Part shown: one piece after another, positions 1 through 64,000 of the stretch
Layout: each line of letters begins with the position of its first letter
How positions within the stretch are numbered: the stretch's first letter is position 1
NCBI GenBank assembly: GCA_013433145.1
Contig: CM024174.1
Coordinates: 4,612,336-4,676,335, forward strand
Length of the DNA: 64,000 nucleotides
Reading direction: 5' to 3'
DNA from: Ascaris suum
Taxonomy: Eukaryota > Nematoda > Chromadorea > Rhabditida > Ascarididae
Made by a program: the position numbers and the translations under genes
Notes under the pieces: generated by a model
Told to the model about the DNA's origin: nothing
The model's input: the letters and a program-made list of their open reading frames with translations, nothing else
The model's database searches: none

Positions 1-3000
1 AGGAAATGGAACGTTGCATTACGACTTAGGAAGCGAAAGCAGAAAAGAGAAGAAACGCTGCAAAACGTAAAGAATCTTTAAGGCACTTTCGAAGGTTTTA
101 TTGGTGAAAAAGTGAGATGACTTTCTTGCGGTTAACATACCTCAAGTTTAATGTTATCATCGTGCCTCATCTATTTACATTGTTTAATGTCTGTCGCCAT
201 TTATTTCGAACTGAAAACCCTGGAAGGAGTCTAGTGAATTTTCACGCGGTTTCTTTCGAAAAAAAGAGAATTCATTGGATGGAATATGGAGATGAATCTC
301 TTTCTCAAGTATCGCTTTCTGTGCTTAGTACATTTTCAAAATCGTTGCAAATGTTTCAGCTGTTTCGACTTTTGCTGAAAAAAAATTCGCTGATGTATTC
401 AGTCAGCAAGCATCAAGCAAGCCGATTCATACTGGTAGTGCTAGATTCTTCATGAATTTTTCGTTTGTTTTTAATTAATGGCTTAGTGAATTGCAATTGC
501 AACTATACGTCGAAATCTTTGATTGATATCTGGAAAAATGTCAGTTTTCCGGGAATTTGTACTCTTTACGATAAAAATTCGAAAAGATTTGCGTATATCA
601 TTGTTGAATGTTTCCGGGCTCATTTATTGAATGAATAAGACTTTAAAGTCTTTAAGAGGTAACGTTGTAATGTTCTCTCCGAGTAGAAAAAGTGAGAGAA
701 TAGACATTCATTTGGTTCATTCGATCCCTTTCATGACGCATTGTATGCCTGAGACTTCTTTTTCATAATGCTTTGAGCTTCACTTGACTTTTCTTGGTAA
801 ACCATTGAAATTTTTTTTCCTATATATATAACGCCTTATATTTTTTCATTTTTTTCAGCTTCTCGAGCAATGAATTGCTGATGTAATGTTCATTTGCAGA
901 AATATTATCCAGTAACGTCTCTTCACACTTATTCTCAGTTGCATTTTCGATTTCAACGAAGATTGCAGAGATTCTGAAATTCTCGCTGTAAAAATTTCCT
1001 CACATCTGATTGAAATTTGTTTCGTTTCTTTCAAAAACTGATTTTTCCGTTTTAATTTAAGCTTTAAAAATTCCCATTGGCAGATGTATGAAAAGTTCGT
1101 TTGAAATTTGAGTTGTTCTATAGCTCTATTTTTCTTCAAAACACTGCACCACTTTGCTATCTCACGTAAATTGGCAGCAGTGAAGCCTGCATAACAAAAG
1201 CGCTCATACTTTTTACGTTGTGGTACGCTGTAGCACTACAGTACTGCATTCGCCAGATGACAATCCCGATGTCCTGCAATAGGATAGTAATAACGGCGGT
1301 ATCAGTAGTAGTGATTGCAATGATTGCAACAGTAACAGTAGTAGCAGTAAATCTTGCAGTGATGTTTATTTTACTAATAAAAAGCATAAAGGGGCGGGGG
1401 AAGTGATAAAAAAGGAAAGAAAAAACTGACAAACATGAGATCGACCATCTAAAACAGTGATTGATCTCTAATAATCGACATTAAATTTAAAGCCAAGACC
1501 GAAATGCTGCTAATGGTTGTTGAATAGGGCGCTTGTCTCGGCTGACGCAATCTCAGAGGAGAGCAAACACTGTAAGCGAACGAAATATTCGATGAGGGGA
1601 ATTGTGGCGGCGGCATTCAAGTAGGAAGAGGTACATGCCACAAGTGATAATCACAACCTGAAATAGGTCGGAGTTTTTTCCTGATGATGAAAGGTGATAT
1701 GTGGGAGAAGCCGCAGATATCACAGCACATAATCGAATCGAGCGCATTCAGTATTCCTTCAAGATTCGTGTCCAAGAGCCTTAAATCGCACAATAATCGA
1801 GATGAGAGGATCTCTGAGGTTTTTTTTTACAGAAGTGCATTCTCCAGGCATTTTTCAACATAGCCACCTGCTACCTTTTTGAATTTTAATCATCGCCGTC
1901 ACATCGGAGAGCAATATTCAAAATTAAGCCAAATAAACTACAGCCGCATTACGGCATTGACCAGCGGTTTTATGGTAGATAAACTCGAAAGATGCATTTC
2001 CCAATCCTGAGTCACCTTTCGTAGATGGAATACAAATAATTTTTCCACTACAGGTAGGAGTCAATAGAAACATCGAAATCGCGCTGTGCGTCACCTCCTG
2101 AGAACAGTTTCGCATTCACATAAAGCTTGCTATCATAGCGATTAAAGTCTGATATTAGTATCACGCTAATTTACTGTTGACCAACTAGCAATACCGCAGT
2201 GTACCTTATGTCTCTCTAAAGTAGCCGATGAGGATGCACATCGTCAATAGTCAAAAAACTGTACAATACGAGGTCCACCATGCGCACCGTTGGGAAATTT
2301 TCCAACTCAGTCCTTAAATGTTTCATTAGTTTTGGCCGAATGGCAAGTCGTTTGCTTTACAATATTCGTTTTGATGGGGAGAAGCGGATGAGCGGGAGCA
2401 ATAACGACATCGAGCCATCCTAATTGGGTATAATATTTCTTGCTTCTAGATAGCGGTGGAGTCATTTTTCTCTAGAGAGGCTTGAGGATTTCTAAATGCG
2501 GATATAATTTTCGCAGGTTTATTAGTGCCATTTAGCAAGTTGATGGCTCTTTTCTAGAGCATTCACATACTTTCAGTTCGTCCAGAAGGAGCTCGTTTAA
2601 GCGTGGCGTGTTTGGCTGTGCTGCGTTACGTGGTGCTGCTTCAAATGAGAAAGTGATTTACAGTTTTGTGTCATCATTTTACCTCTAATTCCTCCCTCTC
2701 TGCCTCCTATCTGTTCGCTGTCGTTGTTCACTTCCTAAGCTTTCACCACATCATCAGTCTCTATGAGTGGGAATGATTCACTTCATAAAATTTTTAGAAC
2801 TCTTCTTAAACTATGAAGTTGAAGCAGGTGCCACAGGAGTGCGATAGCAGGTGATCCTTTATAGCCTCTGGTGCTCCTATTCTGCTCTACAATAGCCCGT
2901 CATCAATATCAACGGTTACTTCTAGCAGTTATGCTCTAACATTAACGAAAAATATGAGTTTTGCTTGCGAAACTCGACAGATAATTTAAATCGCTCAGAG

Positions 3001-3530
3001 GGTAATTTCTTTTTTGTCACATCGTGCAGTTTTTGTTGCTTCTTTTTCGGAGCCGGATTTCCAGCTAAACGGCTCTTTTATGTTAGCTAACAACAACACA
3101 CAAGGGAACAATTAGTGCACTTGAAATAAAGGAGCTTGCAAACTTTTTCTTGCCAATGAATTTAGCAAACGCTCAAAAATGTTCTTTTTCTATACGCTAG
3201 GAAAACGCCTTTTCGGATTTCACTGTTGTATTCACTCAACTTTCTCAAAAATCCAAATTTACGAGCGATATACATTGAAAAAATAACTTCATGTGATTTT
3301 TGATCGAATGTTTGCCTCTACAGTTCTCCTTTTTTAAATCTCTCTAGCGATCTAACGATATATGGCTAATTAGTGTCTTTGCTTGCTTCGATATGATTAG
3401 CAGCTACCTGGATATCGGGAAGTTCCTATTATGTAGTACGCATTTTTTTTGAATTCCTTACTTTCAAGGGAGAGTCTGATCTAGAGGCTATTATAATTGT
3501 CGTCTGACTATATGCAAATTTCATTTGCAG

Positions 3531-3568
3531 ATGTGTTTGAACGTCACTTTTCCAAAGAAAAGTTTCAG
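3531..3568 (+). other. Candidate 38-nt micro-exon (strong splice signals)
   Basis: An acceptor reading TTTCATTTGCAG ends at 3530, and a donor CAG|GTGAGT follows base 3568. The 38 nt between them start with ATG. It could be a 5' leader exon of the downstream synaptotagmin gene. Its ATG cannot be the synaptotagmin start, because that gene's own ATG at 10784 is preceded directly by an in-frame TGA. The two good splice sites may also have arisen by chance in more than 10 kb of sequence. Confidence 0.2.
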
Positions 3569-6500
3569 GTGAGTCGATGATTGCAGAAAAGCGATAGTGA
3601 ATCCTGAGAGATCCAACTTCCCAAAGTTCGAATAAGGAATTAATCGCGCAATGTTTTATGTTGTGATGAAGCCATAATTTCTGGGTCAATTTAAGAGCAT
3701 TTACCACCTTCGACGTTTAGATGCATACCTAAAGGTGCGAGCAACTGTTGCGCGAAAAGCGGAGATTCAAAAACGATGTCATCATAATTTACGTTTAACG
3801 ATTCGTGCAGCACTCTGCAATCAGAGAACATAAACAGCTCTCATCATTCTTTTCGCTTAAAAAAAATTCTTCAACAAGCATAAATAGATGAAACGCCGTC
3901 GAATTTTTATTTCATCTAAAATTCTTCCCTTAAAACAGAAATCATTAAGTTTTTTCAGTCGTTCTATGGTTTTTGTTATTTTTGCGCCGATTGAGAGAGG
4001 AAGTTGATGCTGTTCACCTGCAATTGAAACTTATATTCTGCAATCGTTCTTCTTGATGAAAAGAAAAACGTCCGGAAAAAAAATATAAACTTCATGGAAT
4101 TTCCTCAGTCGAAGGTTTATAGCGTTAAAAGTATCAAAATTGCTTAGATAAAAGCGACGAACTTTACGATATTCAGTGAAAAGAGAATTATGAGTCGATC
4201 AGAAGGACTCTAATATGGCGCTATCATATGTCATAGTTCAAGACAAAAACTCTTACTCAACATTACTCTAAATAAATTCATACAAAAATCTTTTTTATTT
4301 ATCTGTCATACTCCGAAATTGGAATATTTTTCACCAATGACATTAATCTTCAGTCATTTGCAATGAATGACGTGAAAAACTAAATTTTTTGTTTTGATTT
4401 ATTTTATTTCAACGTTGCAGAGTTGGATAATATCTTTTAAAAAAAAGTAAAGTTGCCTTCAATCGCACAATTAAGTTCTTATTTCAAGTATTATAAGACG
4501 AACTAAATAATATTATCCTAGGTGCTTAGCGAAATGATTTGTTTGTTATCTCTGTGATTGATGTGGAAGGAATGTAGGAGTGGCGCATGCAGAATTTCAT
4601 CGAACATCATAGCCGAACTCCAATGTGATAACCGAGTTTATTGTAGGGAATCGCTTCATTTTTCATTTAGATTTTGAGTGAACCTTTTCTACGGATTCGA
4701 TAAGATGAGCAGAGAAGATTGCTAATTTTGTTGTATGAGGTAATAGTGTGTGTAAGCAAAGCGCTTTGCTCATCACAAAATCTTTGCTCACTTAGTGGTC
4801 CTCTCCGCCTTCACCTCCTCCTTCCTTCCCTCTGTCGTTCCTCAGCCCCTACCATACGGTGATAGCGAGTGATGTATTTTATCCTCACTTATTTGGTTTA
4901 TATGATTTTGCTATCGTTAAATATATCGGCATGAATTTTTTCAAATTCAGATATTATATCCATAAAATGCGATTATATGGAAATATGTGTTGAATAATAC
5001 GATAACGGTTCTTCCACGAAGATCATGCGTTTTTTTCTGCAAGCCTTATAAGCTGTTGCGTCTCTGTAATTCAGATCCGCTTGAAAATATTCAACGAAAT
5101 TAGAGCTTTAACGAAATCTGGAACAGTTCTTTTCCGCTTAAGATTTCTGTAATGATACTTGTGCAATTTAAAATTACAGCATTACGGTCCAATCCAATAT
5201 TGCCTCTGTGATCAAAAATTTTCGTTGTTGAATGTTTTTATGTTTTTGAAATACTGTATTCAAGACAATAAACACCATTTATAATAATTCAACGAGCCGT
5301 TTTTGTTATGAGCAAGAATTACAATGGGGAGGATAGGGTGGGGTGGAAGTGAATGGATTTGGGAGGATAGATTGGACTGGGGAGGAGGAGATTTTTTTGA
5401 TTAGAGAGATATTGGGGTTCAGTTTTTGCCAAGATTTTTGTGATTCTTTTGTTCAGATGCCACGCAAATGCTCAAGTGTCGATATATATGCTTGTAAGTT
5501 AGTAAGAGTATTACTGGAAACAAAGAGCCCACATCTTGCGAAAGGGGGATGGAGTGACTGGAAACTTTGGAGATTCAGAGAGTTCGACCGGAAAACTTCG
5601 TAAATGCCGAACAAAAGGTCTAAACGTTTTATTTGAAATGAAATTGCAAAATGTTCTGTTTTAAGATGCCTGTCGCTCCTTCTTCATCTGAAATGTTTGG
5701 AATCATGTTAATGTTTGAAGTCATCAAAGCAGTAATAGTAAACTGTCAGTGAATTTTTGATTGAGTATAACTTTTCCATCATTTTGTCTCAAATCCACGC
5801 TTCTGATGTACGTGGTATGAATCTTCACCAACTCAACATCACACGTTGGAATGTGAGATCAAAAAGCGCAATGAGTATTGCAAAGAGCAAATTTAAATGT
5901 GATTAGTTAGCTGTTTTTATTTGCTTAATAACCAAAAAAAAACTGAAATTGGAAAGGAATTTAAAACTGAAAGAGCAAATTAACCAAAAATTTAAGGAAG
6001 CGCTATTAAAAAAAGATGAAGATAGAAGAAACTACGAGCTTCGATGACGATGCAGTGTAATTGAATAACTTCCTTGCAGCAGCAATAGAGCGTTAATAAA
6101 ACGTTTCTAAGCAACATAATCCATCGCCGCATCTCGTCGTATTCGAAAATGCACACCACTTTCGATGCATTCGACTTTGCCTACAGCTACTATTGCTGCA
6201 TTCCGTTGTTTTAAATTTACCTGACCTTCCCAAATACGTCCTGGAATTTTCTTCGTTTCTAATATTTCGTTCCTTACATTGGGAGCGTTGCTAAGCTTGT
6301 GATTAGAGTGAAAGAAATTGTCGCAACCGAAATATGTGCGGACAAGTAGCTCCTAAAAAAGAGCCTAGGAAGACTTGAAAAATGGACGCTAGATACCTAG
6401 CAACCAGAAATTTTCCATTTGTTGTATAATTCCATTTAATGCATCGCTGTTCACTCAGCTTCTCAAAAAATTTGATTTTCTTTCTCTTGGAGTAAAGTAA

Positions 6501-9500
6501 AAAGAAGTTTGCGACCTCATGACAACATCTGGAAATCTAAAGAAGATTATAAATTTCCACATTTTTATCAGTTGTTCTTCTGGCGGCCGAGCATAATTCC
6601 TTCGAGTCAGTTGAATAATGGATCTTTCAGCATTCATCATTCAATTGTACCCACCGAGACATTCGTACAAGGAGTATACATCATATAAATTCGAAGTAGG
6701 ATAAAAAGCGTCGCTACGGAAATTATAGCGGATGAGAGGTATCTCCTCGACTGCTCATTAATAATGAAAATTAGCCATAGTGCTTGTCCAGTAACTGAGT
6801 CAAAAATGCTTCGTCTGTGATTGTATATGAGTGTAAAATTGTGTATGATATGATATATACAAATTACACGTGTTACACGTCTATTTTAATGCGTTTTCCT
6901 ATAAGTTCCGATGAAGATGCCTTATTTATGTTCAATCTAGTTGAGCTTTTTGCTGTATCTGCAAGAGTTGTGTATTCTCTACGTAATGTTTTTCCTCGTG
7001 TGTTGGCACTTATCCAAGATGAAAAAACTGAAAAAAATAGTTGCTATTTGTGCCGTTAGTCGGAAAGAATTATAAGGTGCTACAGGAGATGAAGAAAATA
7101 GCACGAAAAAATGGAGAGTGCGGGCAAAGAAATATATTAGACAAGGAGAGTAGTTAGAACACTAACTGAAATAGTGGAAACTCTTCAGAAGAAAGGTGAA
7201 GAGGATGGGGAACTGATGTTAGAGCTGTGCTGCTAAGAGCGATCAATCAAGAAATCTATAGCAATGGGAAGTGCTTGATCACCCAATTTGTAGTAACCAC
7301 GTACTTGTAAATTAGTTTCTGCTGCTTCCATGGCTCGTTTTTTTGCATTAGGTTGCTGGAAATTTGTACACCGTGAGATAAACTGCTAGGATGCTTTTCT
7401 TTTTTATGTTTTGCTTTGGAGATTTGCTTGTGAACGTTTATACGAATTTCTTGGTCCATTTGGATGTTCGAATTGCGTTAATTCGTCAACAATTCATCCC
7501 CACATCCACAAGTTCTTCTTCACGCTTTTCTTTTTTCTCCATACTCCTAACGCATCATCTGCGCATGTTCAATTGTCCATAATGGTGCACCCGTTCTCCC
7601 GTAGTTCTAAGAAGGCTAGTATCAACATGGCGGCGATTATGTTAATTGGTAACCTAGTACTCATTATCAGCTGTGAAGTTATCATAATTCTGAATCAATA
7701 ACCAAGCAAAACACTCGGTACCTGCAAAACGCAACGAAGTGAAAAAGTACCTAACTGTACCTCATCGATGAAGAAATTAACGGCGAAATGGATACATGGT
7801 TTATTATCTAAGAATCCGTATTTAATTTCCATAAACATTCGAAAAGTCCATGTATAGTTCCATAGATTGCTTCGAGCTGATTGGTCAAATACCCACCTAA
7901 AGCCTTTCAATCATGGTTCTCTCAAAGAACGATATATTCCATTGGTTATCGAATGTTTTAGGCGTTTTTTGTTGCTATTTATGTACTATACTGCAGTGAA
8001 ATCTGTTCATCTATAATAGTTTTAGCTGTTATTAGGTCGTTACTGATTTCTCAGCAAATTGTACGTCATTGTTGATCACATTAAATATAAGGAGACTTCT
8101 TTATCAACATATGCCAAAACTTAACAAATATACTTGGTGCTGTTTTGTGTCATTCTTCCACTGAAACATAAAAAAGGTGAATAGAAAAAAACAAGACTTG
8201 AGAAAATGAAAAATTATATTTTCACTGCTCGTTGTTGTTTGCTCGGTTTGCGTTTTTAAGTAAATATGATCCGATCTGGAATCTATGCATATAAAATTAT
8301 ATTAGAATATAATGCGACACTTTTCGCCTGTTCGATGATTTCCGAAAAAACTAACGGTGTATTTTCTGCCTCATGAAAAAAGAGTTGCACCAATTCTCGC
8401 AATTCATAGCTTTTTGCTTCCGGCCAGTACAAGACAGCAATCACCAAGAGTGAGAATTTCAACGTTGACTTCAGAAGAGATTTGAGCGCATAGTCAGTCT
8501 GTAACATTGCTTCTGAAACAAATTTGGCGGCCGACCGGAGGAGCTCGAATTATGGGAAGACTTTAAGCAGTGAATAGCTGAAAGTTATAATGGCTAGGCA
8601 ATAAAAAACGCCTCATTTATTTTACATTTGGTGCTGGTGCTAAGTGAGAACTGTTTGAGCTGCTTGCTTAGTAAAGCATTCAAGTGATGCTTGACGCCTT
8701 TTCATGTCCTCACACTTCTTTTGTGTGTGTGCGTTTAGAGAACAATGCATTTTTTCGACGCTTTTTGTGGACTTTTTCTTTTGTGTAAAATTGCTTCATG
8801 GCGAAGTCGTGTTTCTGACATTTGCATATGTCATTTTGCCTAGCCTCATGGGATTGCTAGCTCGAGAACTACTCGTTCGAAATCCTGGAAGCTGACACAT
8901 CTGATCTAAAATTTAATCCAGTTCTCCAAAGATTTTTTTCTTTCTGATTTGCTTATTTCCATGAGAAGCTGTTGAGTTGGATAAATCACGTATTTTATCA
9001 GCATCTCTACATGACTTGCTCATATTTAATTCGATATTGCAACGCTTTAATTGGATGCTTTACAGTGTTTTGAAGTACTTACCAGATATCCCTGAAAGGT
9101 TGAAAGATATCAGCATCTCATTGCTATTTCTGTTATTTGAAGGGCGCGGGTTTTAGCAGAAAACATTTTATATAGGTGAAAAACTTTCCTCCAGAATTTT
9201 CTAGAAAACACCATCGGCCATAATTTATGAGTTATCATGACCCAATGACGCTGACTGAATAGTTTATAAAATTCTAGAACTGTGGAAAATGAAAATGAAA
9301 TCGTTTCGAGCTTTCGAGCTTTTAAAGGAATCACTCTCTATCATTTCAAATGAATATTTCGATTGTAAACTTACTAAAAAGTTCGCCGAGAGCTCTTTTT
9401 TTTTGCTAATTCGGTTGCTTGATGAGCTGTATTCTGCTGTCTTTGTTGCAGATTGCCTTAATTGAAAACTTTATTTATTCTCATTACTACTGTTACAGAT

Positions 9501-10702
9501 TGTCGAATTAATTCCAGTACGTGCACAAGCAACGATAAACTAAGACAAGGCAGCAAGCGTAGCAGAGAAATGAGTAAAGGATATGCAGTTTTACATCTCG
9601 CTCATTTAATCACTCAGTTCTGCAAATTATAAACAAAAAATAAAACGTGCATGAGGGCATCATATTTCAAGCGACCTCGTCGCTTACGCAAATCTTCCGT
9701 GGAAGCGTCGTTTTTCTGTGGCTGAACCAGTGTGAAATGAGGATCCAATCGCCATGAAATGCACGCAATTTTTTGACAGATTTATGGGCCTAAAATTTCT
9801 TTCAAATGCGAAATAAAATATGTTAGAAAAAGACAACCTGCAATGCTCATTATTCTCACATGGTTTCGTATTTTAAGCTTTGCTTGCCGAATTGAAACGA
9901 CCCGCAAAGAAAGACAAATGTTCACATAGGCATATATCACTCACACGACGTTATCGTGATGAGCTTCCTCGAGCAATCTTGCCCAAAACACATGAATAGG
10001 GAAATTAACTGGTAGGAAGAGAAATTGGAGTTCTTAGGTGATTTATTGCATGTGAGGTGGCGATAAGTGTAGATGCGCCGCATAAGATCTCTTTTAATTG
10101 TATAACGCTCCAGCACTCAACGCCAATATTAGCCACGAAAAAAAACCGATTCGCTGGATGCTTCTTTACCACCCTCAACAAATCTTATTAATGTCAGTGA
10201 TAGCAATTGTCATTAACGTCAGCACTGAATTGATTTATAATTGATTTATAATAAAAAGCATAAGCGCTTATTTCATAGCTAAGTTTCGTAATTTTCATAA
10301 TTTCTTCTCTACCCCTTGCCTCTTAAAGCGAGGACAATCGTCGTATATGAGTTTCACAATTTTTTAATGCTCCGTTGCTAAATATGGGCAGCATATTTTT
10401 TGCATGTAACAATTTACTTGGACTTTCTTCAGTTATCTCATTCCATGGTTATCTTCTTTGTCGTTTTTTAAAGAGAAGTTTGTGCCGGACTATCATGTAG
10501 AAATAATTGCACTAATTTCAATTCCAACCGTTTTTTCGAAGTGATGTTTTAAACGTTTCCGCAATTGTAATTGATTCACGCGTCTGAGCATTTGGCAATA
10601 AATGCTGCTAGGAGTTTCGGCCTAAATGACCTATAAGTTTTAAAGGAGTCAATTTTAGAAGAGGCATATTATATCACTTAAAATATTGCTGGCATCTTTC
10701 AC

Positions 10703-10721
10703 CCCTTCTTCAAATCAACAG
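10703..10721 (+). promoter_or_regulatory. Possible trans-splice or 5' UTR acceptor
   Basis: A pyrimidine-rich stretch ends in CAACAG at 10721, 62 bases before the ATG at 10784. In nematodes a lone acceptor just upstream of the start codon often receives a spliced leader. It could equally be the acceptor of a cis-spliced 5' UTR exon. No stronger acceptor lies closer to the ATG. Confidence 0.35.
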
Positions 10722-10783
10722 TTCATTAGAAAGTTGCCTATTCTACGCTAAAACAGGACCTACTTGAGGACTCATTATGATGA

Positions 10784-62358
<51,575 letters not shown>

Positions 62359-64000
62359 TTGAACAATTGTTTAAATATAAAAACATAATTAATGTATGCA
62401 AAATTGAGATATGAGCATTTATATTATAGAGCATAAGCTTCGTGAGATAAATAATATATAGAGTGATAATGTGATAACATTGTGTATTTTTATAAAACGA
62501 TGCAATTCGGACTCAAAGACATTAGCAAAAAAGTTTCATTCGACGAATGGGATGCTTTTGCTTTCAATAAACTCCTGCATATTTTCTAATAACGCCTAAA
62601 CGAAAAGAAACTTCTTGCTCATTTTTTTATTCCTAGATGAGAAGGAAGATTCCCTCTCTGCTTTCACCTTCTTCCCTTTCCACTTTTGCAGTATAGCTTT
62701 CCACTGCTCCAATAAATTACCAAGATTTTGTACGATGAAATAAGTTCCACAAATGTTAAAAGCGATCCTGAAGCTAGCTGTGAGCTCATTCAAAACATAT
62801 CAAAAGTATTTAAAAATGCATGATGTTCCATTTGATCGCAAATCTCCGCCATCAGTGTCGAAAATTACGATTGGTGTTGTTTGTCAAAGATGCATTGCAT
62901 TCGTACTATTTGCATTGTTAAGAAAAAGTGAAAGGTGACACAAAATTATTGATTTTTAGGTGTAAATTTTCGCTTTGAGATAAACTTTAAGCAATTTGGC
63001 AGTAAAAGAAAATTTCGTTTTTCATTTACTGGAGCTTTGTCTGAAGAAAAGGCAATTTGCCAATGACGCCATGAATTGTTGCAAGGTTCCAAGATGACTT
63101 ATGCTTATAGGAAACATTTTGCAATTATTTCGTTCACTGATGTTTTTATTCTTCATTCATTAGTGGAACTAACGAAATTTATATATTTGAACGAATGACT
63201 GGAAGAAGCGCATAATGGAAGAAGATTCTGGAAAAGTGATATAATATCTAGTTTAACTAATTTTTCCAATTTGTGAATATTTTATATTTTTCGTACAGTT
63301 TATTAAAGCATTTTAAATTTACACACCCTAGTAAATGGTGGCTCTCAACTGAGCGTCATGCATCTTTGTTTTCTGATTATTTTCCTCAGGAGTGCTGCTT
63401 GGCACATCCTTTGCATTTGCTCAGGTTGTTTTTTGCTAAAAAAAGAGGTGTTTTACAGTATTTGCATCACTTTTTTTCTTCTGCAATATTACTAAATATT
63501 ATTCTATACTCTGAATATGCTTTCCTTTTAAATATATAAACAAAAAGACGAATAAGATCATTTTAATTTCGATCCTTTAGAGGTCTTCCGAAAATTCCAC
63601 GCTCTCACATTATATTCAGAGTGAATCGAAATGTATATGTATGTATATGTTCGCTAAGCGGGGTGATTGTGCGCTTCATGTTGTAGCCAATTCAAGAATA
63701 TATATAATTGCAGTAAATCGTTCGCATGATACCGTCTACACTCGGAATTTTATTCAAGATGAGAGATCAGAAATTGATACTCATTTTAGCAGTCGAATTT
63801 AGTATTTGGGAGTCTAGCTCGGTGTTAGGAGTTAAACTTAGTCGAGCTGCTCTTACCGTTACTGCCGTTTATGAGTCATCATACGGTAAAGGAGAATTCG
63901 GCGATCGAAATTACTGATTCTAAGTGAGAAAAATCAATCCAGATGAAAGAAAACTTCCGAGAAATTTCAGATGAAAGCCATCAAGATGTCAGATCAATCC
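62359..64000. other. 3' flank of the synaptotagmin gene
   Basis: This holds the 3' UTR and intergenic DNA. A candidate poly(A) signal is listed separately. Short open frames on both strands show no recognised domain. One minus-strand frame (62596-62793) ends in a lysine-rich tail and could be the end of a convergent gene, but this is weak. Confidence 0.6.
62566..62571 (+). terminator. Candidate poly(A) signal AATAAA
   Basis: This is the first perfect AATAAA after the stop codon, about 210 bases downstream of it, a usual distance for a nematode 3' UTR. A weaker GATAAA-like variant lies nearer, at about 62447. Confidence 0.45.

Larger units (their letters stand above)
1..10783. other. Upstream region, no supportable gene
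   Basis: This is AT-rich DNA upstream of the synaptotagmin start codon. All long open frames in it are short (at most about 110 codons), lack recognisable domains and overlap on both strands, as expected by chance. The only exon-like signal I would keep is at 3531-3568, listed separately. A G/A-rich plus-strand patch lies at about 5322-5400. The stretch may contain the promoter, 5' non-coding exons or an intergenic space; the sequence alone does not decide between these. Confidence 0.6.

Noticed and set aside
8873..8890. GTTCGAAATCC resembling a tRNA B box
   Set aside because: It has an extra base compared with GGTTCGANTCC, with no matching A box or cloverleaf; no other B-box-like site gave a tRNA either.

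Overview
This is eukaryotic DNA, most probably from a nematode. It is AT-rich, gene-poor and intron-rich. Introns end in the short TTTNAG/TTTCAG acceptors typical of nematodes, with GT donors, and there are long (AT)n arrays and a decayed mariner copy. The large introns are unlike those of Caenorhabditis and would fit a parasitic chromadorean, possibly a strongylid. That placement is inference; no species can be named from the window.

One gene dominates. Ten plus-strand exons between 10784 and 62358 join in perfect phase into a 485-residue synaptotagmin: a short lumenal N-terminus, one transmembrane helix with flanking cysteines, a variable linker, and the two Ca2+/phospholipid-binding domains C2A and C2B. 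Exon 1 (N-terminus and membrane anchor) is separated from exon 2 by an intron of about 29.9 kb, and exon 2 from exon 3 by about 9.9 kb. The C2 domains are encoded in a compact 3' half (51.8-62.4 kb). A further 81-nt symmetric exon at 12569-12649, with a strong acceptor and a perfect donor, fits in frame between exons 1 and 2 and would add 27 linker residues, giving 512.

Region by region: 1-10783 is upstream DNA with no supportable gene, apart from one micro-exon-like signal at 3531-3568. 10784-11054 is exon 1. 11055-40971 is the giant intron 1, holding the cassette exon, three (AT)n arrays (13.8, 20.3 and 29.5 kb), a broken mariner transposase fragment (25.06-25.35 kb), two diverged copies of a protein-derived minus-strand repeat (26.4 and 27.3 kb), and several coding-like islands that I cannot identify. 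40972-51145 holds exons 2 and 3. 51812-62358 holds exons 4-10, with G-rich runs in several introns and a decayed or unidentified coding-like patch in intron 4. 62359-64000 is the 3' flank with a candidate poly(A) signal.

The protein should sit on secretory, synaptic or dense-core vesicle membranes and couple Ca2+ to fusion or trafficking. Its C2B keeps all five Ca2+-ligand aspartates. In C2A loop 1 both aspartates are replaced by glutamate, so the two domains probably differ in Ca2+ response. I found no tRNA or rRNA gene, CRISPR array or bacterial-type system.
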